Positions 16,203 through 25,655 of a stretch of DNA of 64,000 nt are shown in pieces; the first letter of the stretch is position 1, and each line of letters opens with the position of its first letter. Under the pieces are notes generated by a model that did no database searches, had not been told where the DNA came from, and saw only the letters and a program-made list of their open reading frames with translations. The stretch comes from Gordonia zhenghanii (GTDB taxonomy: Bacteria > Actinomycetota > Actinomycetes > Mycobacteriales > Mycobacteriaceae), in NCBI RefSeq assembly GCF_021738965.1, contig NZ_JAKKOQ010000001.1, forward strand, positions 558,001-622,000, written 5' to 3'. Made by a program: the position numbers and the translations under genes.

Positions 16203-17377
16203 TGCGGTCCTCGGTCGGCGATCAACGCGTCGATCCGAGCCCTCGCCGCGGTGAATCCCGATCTGCGCGACCACGCCTGCTCGATCGTGGTCAGCCCGTC
16301 GTCGGTGCGCCGTAGGACTCCGATCTCGAGCAGTCCACGACGCCCGTCACGATCGCGGCCGAGTCCGAACACCAATTGGATCGCGGCAGCCAACTGACTG
16401 TGCAGCGCCGCCCGGTCCATACCGCCCAGTGCGGCCAGCGCCTCCATCCGCGCGGGGACCTCCGACGTCGAGTTCGCGTGGAGAGTGCCGGCACACCCGT
16501 CGTGCCCGGTGTTGAGTGCGATCAACAGGTCGATCACCTCGGCGCCGCGGACCTCGCCGACGACGATCCGATCCGGCCGCATCCGCAGCGCCTGCCGAAC
16601 CAGGTCGCGGACCGGCACGTCGCCGACGCCTTCGACGTTCGCATTGCGGGCGACGAGGCGCACGACGTGCGGATGCTGCGGTTCGAGCTCGGACGCGTCC
16701 TCGACGGTGACGACGCGCTCGACCGGGTCGACCTGCCCGAGCAGCGCGTTCAAGAGCGTCGTCTTGCCGGATCCGGTACCGCCGACGATCAAGAATGCCA
16801 GCCGGGCTCCGACAGCGTCCCGCACGAGATCGGCGGCTTCACCGGGGATGGCTCCGGACGTGACGAGAGCATCGAACGTCTGCGTCGCGCTGCGGAGGAC
16901 GCGCAGAGAAATACAGGTCCCGTCGACGGCCAGGGGCGGGATCACCGCATGCAGGCGCACCGTGACATCCCGGCGGCCCACACCGGACAACTGCCCGTCG
17001 ACCCACGGTTGAGCGTCGTCCAACCGGCGACCTGCGCCGAGAGCCAGACGATCGGCCAGTCGGCGCACCGACGCCTCGTCGTCGAATCGGATGCCGGTCA
17101 GCTCCAGTCCGTCCCCACGATCGGCCCACACCCGGCCGGGTCCGACGACGAGGACGTCGGTGACACCGTGATCGGCCAGCAGCCCCTCCAGCCTTCCGGC
17201 ACCGACCATCTCGGTCTGCAGATACCGCAGCACGTCGAGGAGGTCGGTGTCGCCGAGCAGCCCACCCGACTCGGCTCGAATCGCATCGGCGATCACTGCT
17301 GGCTCCGGATCGCTGGTCTGCGTCGCCAATCGGTCGCGGACACGCTCGAGCAGGTCGGCGCGTCCGACCGCGGTCAC
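16199..17377 (-). CDS. tadA: TadA-type secretion ATPase (TIGR03819)
   Basis: A 392-aa hexameric ATPase powering pilus assembly or secretion, the 'helicase/secretion neighborhood ATPase' (Rv3659c). Walker A GGTGSGKTT is at residues 199-207, Asp box VVTVEDASELEP, Walker B RPDRIVVGEVRG, His box GHDGCAGTLHANS. The GTG start at 17377 lies inside the first unit of a perfect 53-bp tandem duplication. The duplication pushed the cpaE stop codon away from this start. Confidence 0.92.
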   Translation of the reverse strand: MTAVGRADLLERVRDRLATQTSDPEPAVIADAIRAESGGLLGDTDLLDVLRYLQTEMVGAGRLEGLLADHGVTDVLVVGPGRVWADRGDGLELTGIRFDDEASVRRLADRLALGAGRRLDDAQPWVDGQLSGVGRRDVTVRLHAVIPPLAVDGTCISLRVLRSATQTFDALVTSGAIPGEAADLVRDAVGARLAFLIVGGTGSGKTTLLNALLGQVDPVERVVTVEDASELEPQHPHVVRLVARNANVEGVGDVPVRDLVRQALRMRPDRIVVGEVRGAEVIDLLIALNTGHDGCAGTLHANSTSEVPARMEALAALGGMDRAALHSQLAAAIQLVFGLGRDRDGRRGLLEIGVLRRTDDGLTTIEQAWSRRSGFTAARARIDALIADRGPQ

Positions 17378-17477
17378 TGCACTGCCCCGTCGTGCAGCCT
17401 GCGGTACACGTCCTGCGCCGCCGCGGTCACTGCACTGCCCCGTCGTGCAGCCTGCGGTACACGTCCTGCGCCGCCGC
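17372..17477 (+). repeat. Perfect 53-bp tandem duplication at the cpaE-tadA junction
   Basis: Units 17372-17424 and 17425-17477 are identical. Each carries the 3' end of the CpaE-like gene plus a GTGA stop/start overlap. As arranged now, CpaE stops in unit 2 (TGA complement at 17427-17429) and TadA starts in unit 1 (GTG at 17377). The overlap has become a 49-bp gap of duplicated, untranslated codons. Confidence 0.92.
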
Positions 17478-18476
17478 GGTCAGTGGGCTGCGACGTCGCA
17501 GGCGGAGGCCGGACGTCTCGCACCGTTGCGCGAGCGCACGCTCGGGCCGATATCCGCCGAGCAGCGGCAGCCCGATCGCTCTCGCCACGTCACTCGCCCG
17601 GAGTCCACCGGGCGACGGCCCTCGCACCACGAGCACGGCGTCCCGGTCGCCGACCTGGCGCGCGGCGGTACGCCGGGTCGCCGATACCGCGTGGACCGAC
17701 GCCGTGGTCACCACGACGACGAAGTCAGCACTGTCGACCAGTCCCGCTGCGACGGGTCCCGGCTCGCGTCCCACGTCGGCGACGACGACGTCACCGGTGC
17801 TGCGTGCCGCGTCGACGACCGCCAACACCGTGTCCGGGCGCAACGGTTCGACGTCGTCGCGAGCCGACGTGATCACGCTGATCCGGCCCGACCCCGGCAG
17901 CGCTGCACGCAACGCGGGACCGGCGATCGCGCCGCTCTCGCCGGTGACGTTCGACCACCGCAGCCCCGGCTCGTCCTCGACCCCGAGGATCAGGTCGGCG
18001 CCCGCGCCGGACTGGTCGGCGTCGAGAAGGAGCACCCGTTGTCCGGAGCTAGCGGCGACCAGTGCGACAGCGGCGGCCAACGACGACGCGCCCGCTCCTC
18101 CATGCCCGCCGATCACGGCGACGGCGCCTGCCGGTCGACGGACCGGGCGGCGGAACTCCGACAGCGCGCCGACCAGGCCGGCCTCCTCGTGCGGCAGCAC
18201 GAATCCGCCCTGTGCCCCGAGAGCGAGCCCCGTCTGCCACCGCCGCGTGTCGTCTTCGGACGGGCCGACGACCACGACTGCCGGACGGCGCGGCGGATGC
18301 AGTTCGGTCAGTACCGCCGACGCGCCCGCGTCGACGGCGACCGCGCGGGCCCGCAGCCAGTCGTGACGGCAGGACGCGGCGTCGCCGACCACCATCGTGT
18401 AGCCGGCCGCCGCGGCACAGCGGGCGAGGTCGGCGTGGAGTTCGTCGGCGGCGAGAACGAGCAGGACGTCGGTCAT
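17427..18476 (-). CDS. CpaE-like P-loop ATPase of the tad cluster (TIGR03815)
   Basis: A 349-aa protein of the 'helicase/secretion neighborhood CpaE-like' family (Rv3660c, first gene of the cluster). The N-terminal receiver-like half is followed by a MinD/ParA-type domain. The P-loop is degraded (GGHGGAGASSLAAA: no Lys before Ser), while the LLDADQSGAG Asp motif remains. Like other CpaE proteins it probably places or gates the Tad machine. ATG at 18476. Confidence 0.88.
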   Translation of the reverse strand: MTDVLLVLAADELHADLARCAAAAGYTMVVGDAASCRHDWLRARAVAVDAGASAVLTELHPPRRPAVVVVGPSEDDTRRWQTGLALGAQGGFVLPHEEAGLVGALSEFRRPVRRPAGAVAVIGGHGGAGASSLAAAVALVAASSGQRVLLLDADQSGAGADLILGVEDEPGLRWSNVTGESGAIAGPALRAALPGSGRISVITSARDDVEPLRPDTVLAVVDAARSTGDVVVADVGREPGPVAAGLVDSADFVVVVTTASVHAVSATRRTAARQVGDRDAVLVVRGPSPGGLRASDVARAIGLPLLGGYRPERALAQRCETSGLRLRRRSPLTAAAQDVYRRLHDGAVQ

Positions 18477-18543
18477 GCCCTGATGATGCGACGATCACCC
18501 TCCATCGGGAAGTGCGTTATCCACAGCCTGGTATCGGTGCAGG

Positions 18544-19497
18544 TCAGAATCGCTGACCAGTGATCGGAGCGACGTTCTCGCACGGCACCTTCACCGGGTG
18601 CTCCGGATCCAGCGCGTTCAGGACGAAGTAGGCGGCCCGCCGCGAACTCGCGATGCCGACGTGTTCGCTGTGATCCGTGGAGCACGTCGCCTGGACGACG
18701 ATGTTCTTCACCGATTCGCCTGCCCGCGGCTTCACGTAGCCGGATGTGTACGGCACCACGACTTCGTCGTTCCTGGTCATGATGTTCGTGTAGTCGATGC
18801 CCTTCACGTACGGACTGCCACCGCTCCAGATCTTCTCGTTCATGGGCGATCCGGCCATCATTCCGCCGCAGCCGCTGCAGATCGGCATGTCGCGGCCACC
18901 GAGAAGCTTCATGAACAGCGGCGTCGTGGGCGAGGTCGAGCCCGAGCCATGCCACAGTGGCGCGAGCGAGACGTACTTGGTGACCTTCTGCGCTCCGCCG
19001 AGGAACTTCACGTAATAGGTCGGCATATAGGTGCCTTGTGAATGACCGACGAGATCGACGGTCTCCGCGCCCGTCGCTTCGAGAACCTTGTCGACGAATC
19101 GATCGAGTTGTCCCGCGCTGACGTCGATCTTGCCCATCCCGCCGATCGCGGTGAACGGCCAGGGCAGTCCGGGGAGTGCGCCGTAGGTGAGTGCGAAGAC
19201 GCAGTATCCGCGGTTGGCGAGCATCGCGGGATACGGACCCCAGTTCGTGGCTTTGGCTCCGCCCGTCCCGTGCACGAGCACCACTGGTCGCGGATGTTCG
19301 GGCGATGGCGTGCAGTCGAAATCGTTCGACCCCGGCAACGACTGGCCGGGATGCTGCAGTTCGTACGAGATCCCGCTCAGGAAGTTGTAGTTCTCTGGCA
19401 GCTTCTCGTTCGGCGCGGCGCTCGCCTGCGCCACGAGGGCGACGACACCGAGCAACGCTGCGCAGCACGCGATCAGCGAGTGTTTGACGATCTTCAT
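18544..19497 (-). CDS. Secreted triacylglycerol-lipase-like alpha/beta hydrolase
   Basis: A 317-aa exported lipase. The signal peptide (MKIVKHSLIACCAALLGVVALVAQASA) ends about residue 27. The oxyanion-hole region is VLVHGTGG, the nucleophile elbow GHSQGTY, and the late catalytic His is in STDHSEHVG. It carries Cys pairs typical of secreted esterases (SGCGGMM, and Cys near the end). ATG 19497 begins a normal signal peptide, so the upstream in-frame codons are ignored. A class 2/LipA-type lipase is likely; the substrate is unknown. Confidence 0.88.
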   Translation of the reverse strand: MKIVKHSLIACCAALLGVVALVAQASAAPNEKLPENYNFLSGISYELQHPGQSLPGSNDFDCTPSPEHPRPVVLVHGTGGAKATNWGPYPAMLANRGYCVFALTYGALPGLPWPFTAIGGMGKIDVSAGQLDRFVDKVLEATGAETVDLVGHSQGTYMPTYYVKFLGGAQKVTKYVSLAPLWHGSGSTSPTTPLFMKLLGGRDMPICSGCGGMMAGSPMNEKIWSGGSPYVKGIDYTNIMTRNDEVVVPYTSGYVKPRAGESVKNIVVQATCSTDHSEHVGIASSRRAAYFVLNALDPEHPVKVPCENVAPITGQRF

Positions 19498-19671
19498 GTG
19501 CGACCCCTGTGGACAGGCCCGAGCAGGCACTCGGCGGGATCGAACCTACGCGTCAAATCGCGACTGTTCTGTCGAAACGTCTCAATAGGCCCGAAATCAA
19601 CGAGCCCCAGGAGTGTTCTCTGCGAATCCGCCCACGAATATCTGAGCCACAAACATAAGACGGCCTATAAA
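19498..19671. other. Intergenic stretch upstream of the lipase
   Basis: This 174 bp between the lipase start and the 6C RNA terminator has no credible ORF. It must contain the lipase promoter, but I see no convincing -35/-10 pair. It is less GC-rich than the surrounding genes. Confidence 0.4.
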
Positions 19672-19765
19672 TAGAAGACGACCCCGGCCAGGGGGGAGGA
19701 GGCCGGGGTCATCAGCAGTTCAGCCCCGGGGGGTCGGGCTGAACGCTTCCGGCATTGCCGGACAA
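19672..19765 (-). ncRNA. 6C small RNA
   Basis: On the minus strand two consecutive hairpins each present six C in the loop. Stem TTCAGCCC/GGGCTGAA has loop GACCCCCCG (19719-19743). Stem GACCCCGGCC/GGCCGGGGTC has loop TCCTCCCCCCT (19680-19710). The second is followed by the U-rich GTCTTCTATTTA terminator tail. This is the defining architecture of actinobacterial 6C RNA. The site, between the CpaE-side genes and the HAD phosphatase, equals that of M. tuberculosis B11/6C. A promoter fits upstream: TTGCAA 19795-19800, 18-bp spacer, TAACTT 19771-19776. Confidence 0.9.
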
Positions 19766-19852
19766 ATCCCAAGTTACCCTCGCCGCCGCGAAGATTGCAA
19801 GCCCAACTATTGCCGTTTTCTTGTTCCGTGGATCACATCGTGACGATGTACG

Positions 19853-20680
19853 ATGTCGAACGTGAGCCAGGCAGATCCGACACGTATCGCCGCCTTCTTC
19901 GACCTCGACAAGACGGTGATCGCCCGCTCCAGCGCCCTGGCGTTCACCAGGCCATTCTACGACGGCGGCCTCCTGTCTCGCCGGACGATGCTCCGTTCCG
20001 CGATCGCCCAACTCCAGTTCCTCCTGGCCGCCGCCGACGCCGACAACGTCGACCGGTTGCGCAAGCATGTGACCGACATGTCGACCGGCTGGAACGCAGC
20101 GCAGGTACGGGCGATCGTCGCCGAGACCCTGGACGACGTCGTGCGCCCCGTCGTCTTCCCCGAAGCGCTCGAACTCATCGAACAACACAAGGAATCCGGG
20201 CACGACGTCGTGCTGATCTCGGCGTCGGGCATCGAGATGGTCGAGCCGATCGGCGAACTCCTCGGCGTCGACATCGTGCGCGCGAGCATCATGCGAGTGG
20301 TCGACGGCCATTACTCCGGCGATCTCGACTTCTACTGCTACGGCGACGAGAAGGCCACCGTCGTCGAAGAGTTGGCTACTGAGCACGGCTACGACTTGAG
20401 CCGCTGCTACGCCTACTCCGATTCGGTGACCGACCTTCCGATGCTCGACGCCGTAGGCAGACCCGCCGTGGTGAATCCCGACAAAGCGCTTCGCCGGCGC
20501 GCGGTCGAATCGGGGTGGGAGACCCTCGATTTCGCGACCCCCGCCGCAGCCACGCGACGGCCGAGTCCGACCACGGTGGGACGAACCGCTCTGTGCGCCA
20601 CGGGGATCGGAGCGATCACCGCGGCGGCGGTCTACTACCACCACCTACAGGCCCGTCACCTGCGAGTTCACGCCGCCTGA
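19853..20680 (+). CDS. HAD-IB family phosphatase (Rv3661-like)
   Basis: A 275-aa haloacid-dehalogenase-superfamily hydrolase, SerB-like (HAD-IB). Motif I is FFDLDKTVI, motif II VVLISAS, motif III Lys in DEKATVV, motif IV YSDSVTDLPML. A hydrophobic C-terminal segment (CATGIGAITAAAVYY) may tether it to the membrane. The substrate is unknown; phosphoserine or lipid phosphates are options. ATG 19853 or GTG 19862 can start it; no Shine-Dalgarno is obvious. It is flanked by the 6C and Ms1-like RNA genes exactly as in mycobacteria. Confidence 0.88.
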   Translation: MSNVSQADPTRIAAFFDLDKTVIARSSALAFTRPFYDGGLLSRRTMLRSAIAQLQFLLAAADADNVDRLRKHVTDMSTGWNAAQVRAIVAETLDDVVRPVVFPEALELIEQHKESGHDVVLISASGIEMVEPIGELLGVDIVRASIMRVVDGHYSGDLDFYCYGDEKATVVEELATEHGYDLSRCYAYSDSVTDLPMLDAVGRPAVVNPDKALRRRAVESGWETLDFATPAAATRRPSPTTVGRTALCATGIGAITAAAVYYHHLQARHLRVHAA

Positions 20681-20698
20681 TCGATTCTCGCGAAACCC

Positions 20699-20727
20699 TT
20701 GCAGTGACGACGGTCACAGGGTATTAA
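20699..20727 (+). promoter_or_regulatory. Promoter of the Ms1-like RNA with an embedded Crp site
   Basis: TTGCAG (20699-20704), 17-bp spacer, TATTAA (20722-20727) is one of the best sigma-A-type promoters in the window. Its spacer is almost filled by AGTGA-CGACGG-TCACA (20703-20718), 9 of 10 positions of the Crp consensus TGTGA-N6-TCACA. Binding there would be expected to block RNA polymerase. Confidence 0.7.
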
Positions 20728-20732
20728 TGGGT

Positions 20733-21048
20733 TACGGAATCACAGAGACGGCCACGTTCAGACCGGCAGAGAAGGCCTGAACCCCCGGCACTGAGATTCC
20801 CAGCACGGGCGGCAAGCACCCACGCGGAGCACGCCGCATTGGCAGAAGCGTTGTGCGTCTGCGAACCCACGGGCCGTACTCGTGAACTCACACAGGGAAG
20901 GTTCTACTGTCTTTCGAGTACACATCGAGCTGAACGTGGGAACGCCGAGGCGATCCACACAACCCACCCAGCACGCCTGGTAACTTTCGTCCGTGCTCGC
21001 GGGCGGTACCTGGTCGAGATGACAATCGACCACAGGTGCCGCCCGCAA
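20733..21048 (+). ncRNA. Ms1/MTS2823-type abundant small RNA (core-RNAP-binding class)
   Basis: A ~315-nt gene-free interval between the HAD phosphatase and the Rv3662c-like gene. That is the exact position and strand of M. tuberculosis MTS2823 and M. smegmatis Ms1 (about 300 nt). It begins just after a strong promoter. It ends with a long imperfect hairpin (20999-21017 with 21026-21046; GCGGGCGGTACCTGGTCGA against TCGACCACAGGTGCCGCCCGC). The call rests on synteny, length, promoter and terminator, not on sequence alignment. Ms1 is known to bind core RNA polymerase in stationary phase. Confidence 0.75.
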
Positions 21049-21083
21049 TCGTGTGTGGGGCCCGATGTGCCGAGCGGGATCGA

Positions 21084-21836
21084 TCAGCCGGAGACCGCGT
21101 CGGCGATCGACAGGGCTTCGACCGCTCCGGTCTCCATCGCCTCACAGCAGAGGACGATCCACTCCCCGATGGCCGACGGGTCGCCGGTGGCGAATGTCGT
21201 CGACAGCTCGCGGTAGTCGCTGATCCGCTTCAGCCACGTCACCTCGGGTACGCCGAGCAGGTGAGGATCGAGCCCGGTCGACGCCGCCACCAGTCGGGAC
21301 GCGCCACGAGCGACGACACCGTTCCCTTCGGTGAACGGCGACAACGAGAGCAACTCGCCGTGCACGACGGCGGCCAGCACCGGCGCGGGAACGGTCGATC
21401 CCCCGGTGATCACCTGCCCCAGGAAGTCCAGGCGCTGCGCGATGTGCGGCTCCGCTCGTGGACGTCCGAGTAGGTTCGGGTCGTCGACGAGGCCCGCCGC
21501 GGCGAGCGTGTGCAGTCGGGCGAGAGCCTGCGCGGGAGCACGGCGGAACACCGAGACGAACTGGTCGATCCCGTCGGTGTCGAGCGCCTGCGCCACCCGG
21601 ATCGCACCTTCGGTGATCGGATCGTCGAACTGCGCGTCGCGCTTGAGTTCGACGCTGCCGCCTTCGATGGCCGCCGACGAACGGCCTGCTCGCCACGACG
21701 CCTCACGAGAGGTCTTGTCCCACCCTCGGAGGTTCGCGCGATGGCGGTGCACGACGCCCAGCGCGTCGCGCGCCATTTCGGCCGCATGACGGACATCGGG
21801 CAAGTCGAGCAACGGGGCCAGCGGATCAGCACTCAC
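21084..21836 (-). CDS. Fic-fold relative with degraded catalytic motif (Rv3662c-like)
   Basis: A 250-aa protein at the Rv3662c position. The C-terminal half reads LSLSPFTEGNGVVARGASRL, which lines up with the Fic signature HPFxxGNGRxxR, but the catalytic His is Ser and the following Arg is Val. AMP-transfer activity is therefore unlikely. An N-terminal SAAIEGGSVEL also resembles the inhibitory-helix region of Fic proteins (S-x-I-E-G). GTG 21836 is chosen; in-frame codons extend to 21908. A regulatory or scaffolding role is inference. Confidence 0.7.
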   Translation of the reverse strand: MSADPLAPLLDLPDVRHAAEMARDALGVVHRHRANLRGWDKTSREASWRAGRSSAAIEGGSVELKRDAQFDDPITEGAIRVAQALDTDGIDQFVSVFRRAPAQALARLHTLAAAGLVDDPNLLGRPRAEPHIAQRLDFLGQVITGGSTVPAPVLAAVVHGELLSLSPFTEGNGVVARGASRLVAASTGLDPHLLGVPEVTWLKRISDYRELSTTFATGDPSAIGEWIVLCCEAMETGAVEALSIADAVSG

Positions 21837-21957
21837 ACCCGCCACGATAGTCGGGCCCACTCCGACGGCGCCGAGCCGTCCGCCCGTCGCGCCTCGCCGA
21901 CCGCTCATCGCGCGAGGCGCTCGCGCGACCGCTCCCCGCTACGCGCATGCAACGGGT

Positions 21958-21973
21958 GGTGACTACCCTCACA
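21958..21973 (+). promoter_or_regulatory. Crp binding site upstream of acsA
   Basis: GGTGA-CTACCC-TCACA matches TGTGA-N6-TCACA at 9 of 10 fixed positions. It lies about 90 bp before the acsA start in a 227-bp gap. CRP control of acs is established in E. coli, and Crp (Rv3676 type) and its cyclase are both encoded in this window. Confidence 0.7.
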
Positions 21974-22063
21974 AGTGAGCGGTATCCGGTGCCAGGCAAC
22001 TCTGCGCACGGTGCCCAGCGTGTTCCCAAGCGCGGCAGTCCGAGAATGAAAGGCAGTTGAGGA

Positions 22064-24007
<1,944 letters not shown>

Positions 24008-24122
24008 GTCTGAAGGGGCCACCCGAATCACATCGGGAGCGCCCCAACCGCGTGTGGGCGTCGGTACGAAACCGGCGGCATGGCAACATGAAGCCCGACC
24101 AACGTTCAGCAAGGGAGAACTC

Positions 24123-24650
24123 GTGAGCGGCAAACAGGACACCTGGCCTCCGCAGCCCGCCGACGCTCCGCGCGTCCCGTCGATTCCGATGTCGGATGCC
24201 AATCTCGGCAAGGACGGCGAACCAACGATCGGCAACCTCGTCAAGGACGCGTCGGCCAATGTGTCGACGCTGTTCCGGGCCGAGGTCGCACTCGCCAAGG
24301 CCGAACTCGTCAAGGAAGCGAAGAAGGCAGGGGCAGGCACCGGACTCATCGTCGGCGCCGCCGTCCTGCTGCTCTACGCGAGCCTGTTCTTCTTCGTGTT
24401 CCTCGGCTTCCTGCTCGACCTGTGGCTGCCGACGTGGGCCGCGTTCGGGATCGTCTTCTTGATTCTGATGGTCGTGTCCATCGTGGCGATCATCATCGGG
24501 TACGTCCTGTTCCGGAAGCTCCGTAAACCTGAGAAGACCATCGAGTCATTGTCGGAGATCAGCAGTGTGGTGCCGGGGCGCGAGAAGTCGTCGACCGGCG
24601 GCGTCGCGCACCCGCAGATCCCGCCCGCGAACGATCCGATGAGCCGCTGA
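24123..24650 (+). CDS. Phage-holin-family/DUF1469 membrane protein (Rv3669-like)
   Basis: A 175-aa protein with a soluble N-terminus, an amphipathic helix (VSTLFRAEVALAKAELVKEAKKAG) and two membrane helices (LIVGAAVLLLYASLFFFVFLGF and WAAFGIVFLILMVVSIVAIIIGYVLF). The polar C-terminus follows. This is the Actinobacteriota holin superfamily 3 / DUF1469 pattern. GTG 24123 has a good GGGAGA ribosome site. It lies between acsA and the epoxide-hydrolase-like gene as in mycobacteria. The function is not established; a lytic role is not implied. Confidence 0.85.
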   Translation: MSGKQDTWPPQPADAPRVPSIPMSDANLGKDGEPTIGNLVKDASANVSTLFRAEVALAKAELVKEAKKAGAGTGLIVGAAVLLLYASLFFFVFLGFLLDLWLPTWAAFGIVFLILMVVSIVAIIIGYVLFRKLRKPEKTIESLSEISSVVPGREKSSTGGVAHPQIPPANDPMSR

Positions 24651-24660
24651 CGACTCTGCC

Positions 24661-24691
24661 CCGACGAGTTTGAAGAACCGACGAGTTTGAA
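24661..24691 (+). repeat. 17-bp-period duplication at the start of the next gene
   Basis: CCGACGAGTTTGAA occurs at 24661-24674 and 24678-24691. The second copy contains the TTG start codon of the hydrolase, so the start region itself was duplicated. Confidence 0.75.
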
Positions 24692-25622
24692 CACGACGCC
24701 GCCGGATCCCACTCACATCCGGTTCGACGGGCCGTGGCAGCACTTCGATGTGCGTGCGGGCGGGCTCCGTTTCCACGCTGTCGAGAGCGACCGGTCCATC
24801 GCCGACCGGCCGCTGGTCCTACTGCTGCACGGTTTCGGTGAGTTCTGGTGGACCTGGCGCCACCAACTGCCCGCGTTGACCGCCGCCGGGTACCGCGCCG
24901 TCGCCGTCGACCTGCGCGGTTACGGCGACTCCGACAAGCCGCCGCGCGGATACGACGGGTGGACGCTGGCGGGCGACACGCACGCACTGATCCGCGCCCT
25001 CGGGCACTCGTCGGCGTCCCTGGTGGGACACGCCGACGGCGGGCTGGTCTGCTGGGCCACCGCGACTCTGCATCCGCGCGCCATCGACCGCGTCGTCGTC
25101 CTGTCGTCGCCGCACCCGCGGGCGCTCCGGCAGGGCGTGCTGTTCAACGCGGAGGAACGCTCGTCGTTCCTCGCTCCGTTCCTGCACAACCAACTCCCCC
25201 GGATCGGCGAGCGACGTCTCACCCGCCGAAACGGCGCGTTCATCGACGAATACTTCCGAAGCCGGTCCGGTAGGCACTGGCAGGAGACCGCCGACTTCGA
25301 CGAAGCGATCGAACGCAACCGGCTCGCCATCCAGATCCCCGGCGTCGCCCATTGCAGCCTCGAATACCGTCGGTGGGCGTTCCGCTCCCAGTTCCGGCCG
25401 GACGGCTGGCGGTTCATGGAAGTGATGGACAAGCGGCTCGATCACCCGTTCCTCGCCCTTCGCGGTCGGGAAGACGAATACATCCTCGACTCGCTGATGG
25501 CCGAGAGCGCGCACTGGGCCCGCGACTTCACCTACCGGTCGATCCCGGGCGCGGGCCACTTCCTGCACCAGGAAGCGCCCGACGAGGTCAACGCGGCAGT
25601 GCTCGAGCATCTGGGCGCCTGA
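24687..25622 (+). CDS. Alpha/beta hydrolase, epoxide-hydrolase-like (EphE type)
   Basis: A 311-aa alpha/beta hydrolase at the Rv3670 (ephE) position. The oxyanion region LLHGFGEFWWTWRHQLPAL is typical of epoxide hydrolases, and the late Asp (REDEYI) and His (GAGHFLHQE) are present. The nucleophile elbow reads VGHADGG, so Ala occupies the usual nucleophile position and Asp comes one residue later. Activity is uncertain. The only in-frame start between the previous stop and the conserved N-terminus is TTG 24687. Confidence 0.85.
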   Translation: MNTTPPDPTHIRFDGPWQHFDVRAGGLRFHAVESDRSIADRPLVLLLHGFGEFWWTWRHQLPALTAAGYRAVAVDLRGYGDSDKPPRGYDGWTLAGDTHALIRALGHSSASLVGHADGGLVCWATATLHPRAIDRVVVLSSPHPRALRQGVLFNAEERSSFLAPFLHNQLPRIGERRLTRRNGAFIDEYFRSRSGRHWQETADFDEAIERNRLAIQIPGVAHCSLEYRRWAFRSQFRPDGWRFMEVMDKRLDHPFLALRGREDEYILDSLMAESAHWARDFTYRSIPGAGHFLHQEAPDEVNAAVLEHLGA

Positions 25623-25655
25623 CCGTCAGAGCACCTCTGTGCCCGACTCCCGCGT

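Noticed and set aside
17372..17477. Tandem 53-bp units as a minimal CRISPR or VNTR array
   Set aside because: Units are directly adjacent with no spacers, only two copies, and they are explained by duplication of coding sequence.
19643..19671. Plus-strand TATAAA -10-like box before the HAD phosphatase
   Set aside because: On the minus strand this A/T stretch is the U-rich terminator tail of 6C RNA, which explains it better.
20739..21072. Short open frames on both strands within the Ms1-like RNA interval
   Set aside because: Irregular codon use, no ribosome sites, and the interval is better explained by a promoter-to-terminator RNA gene.
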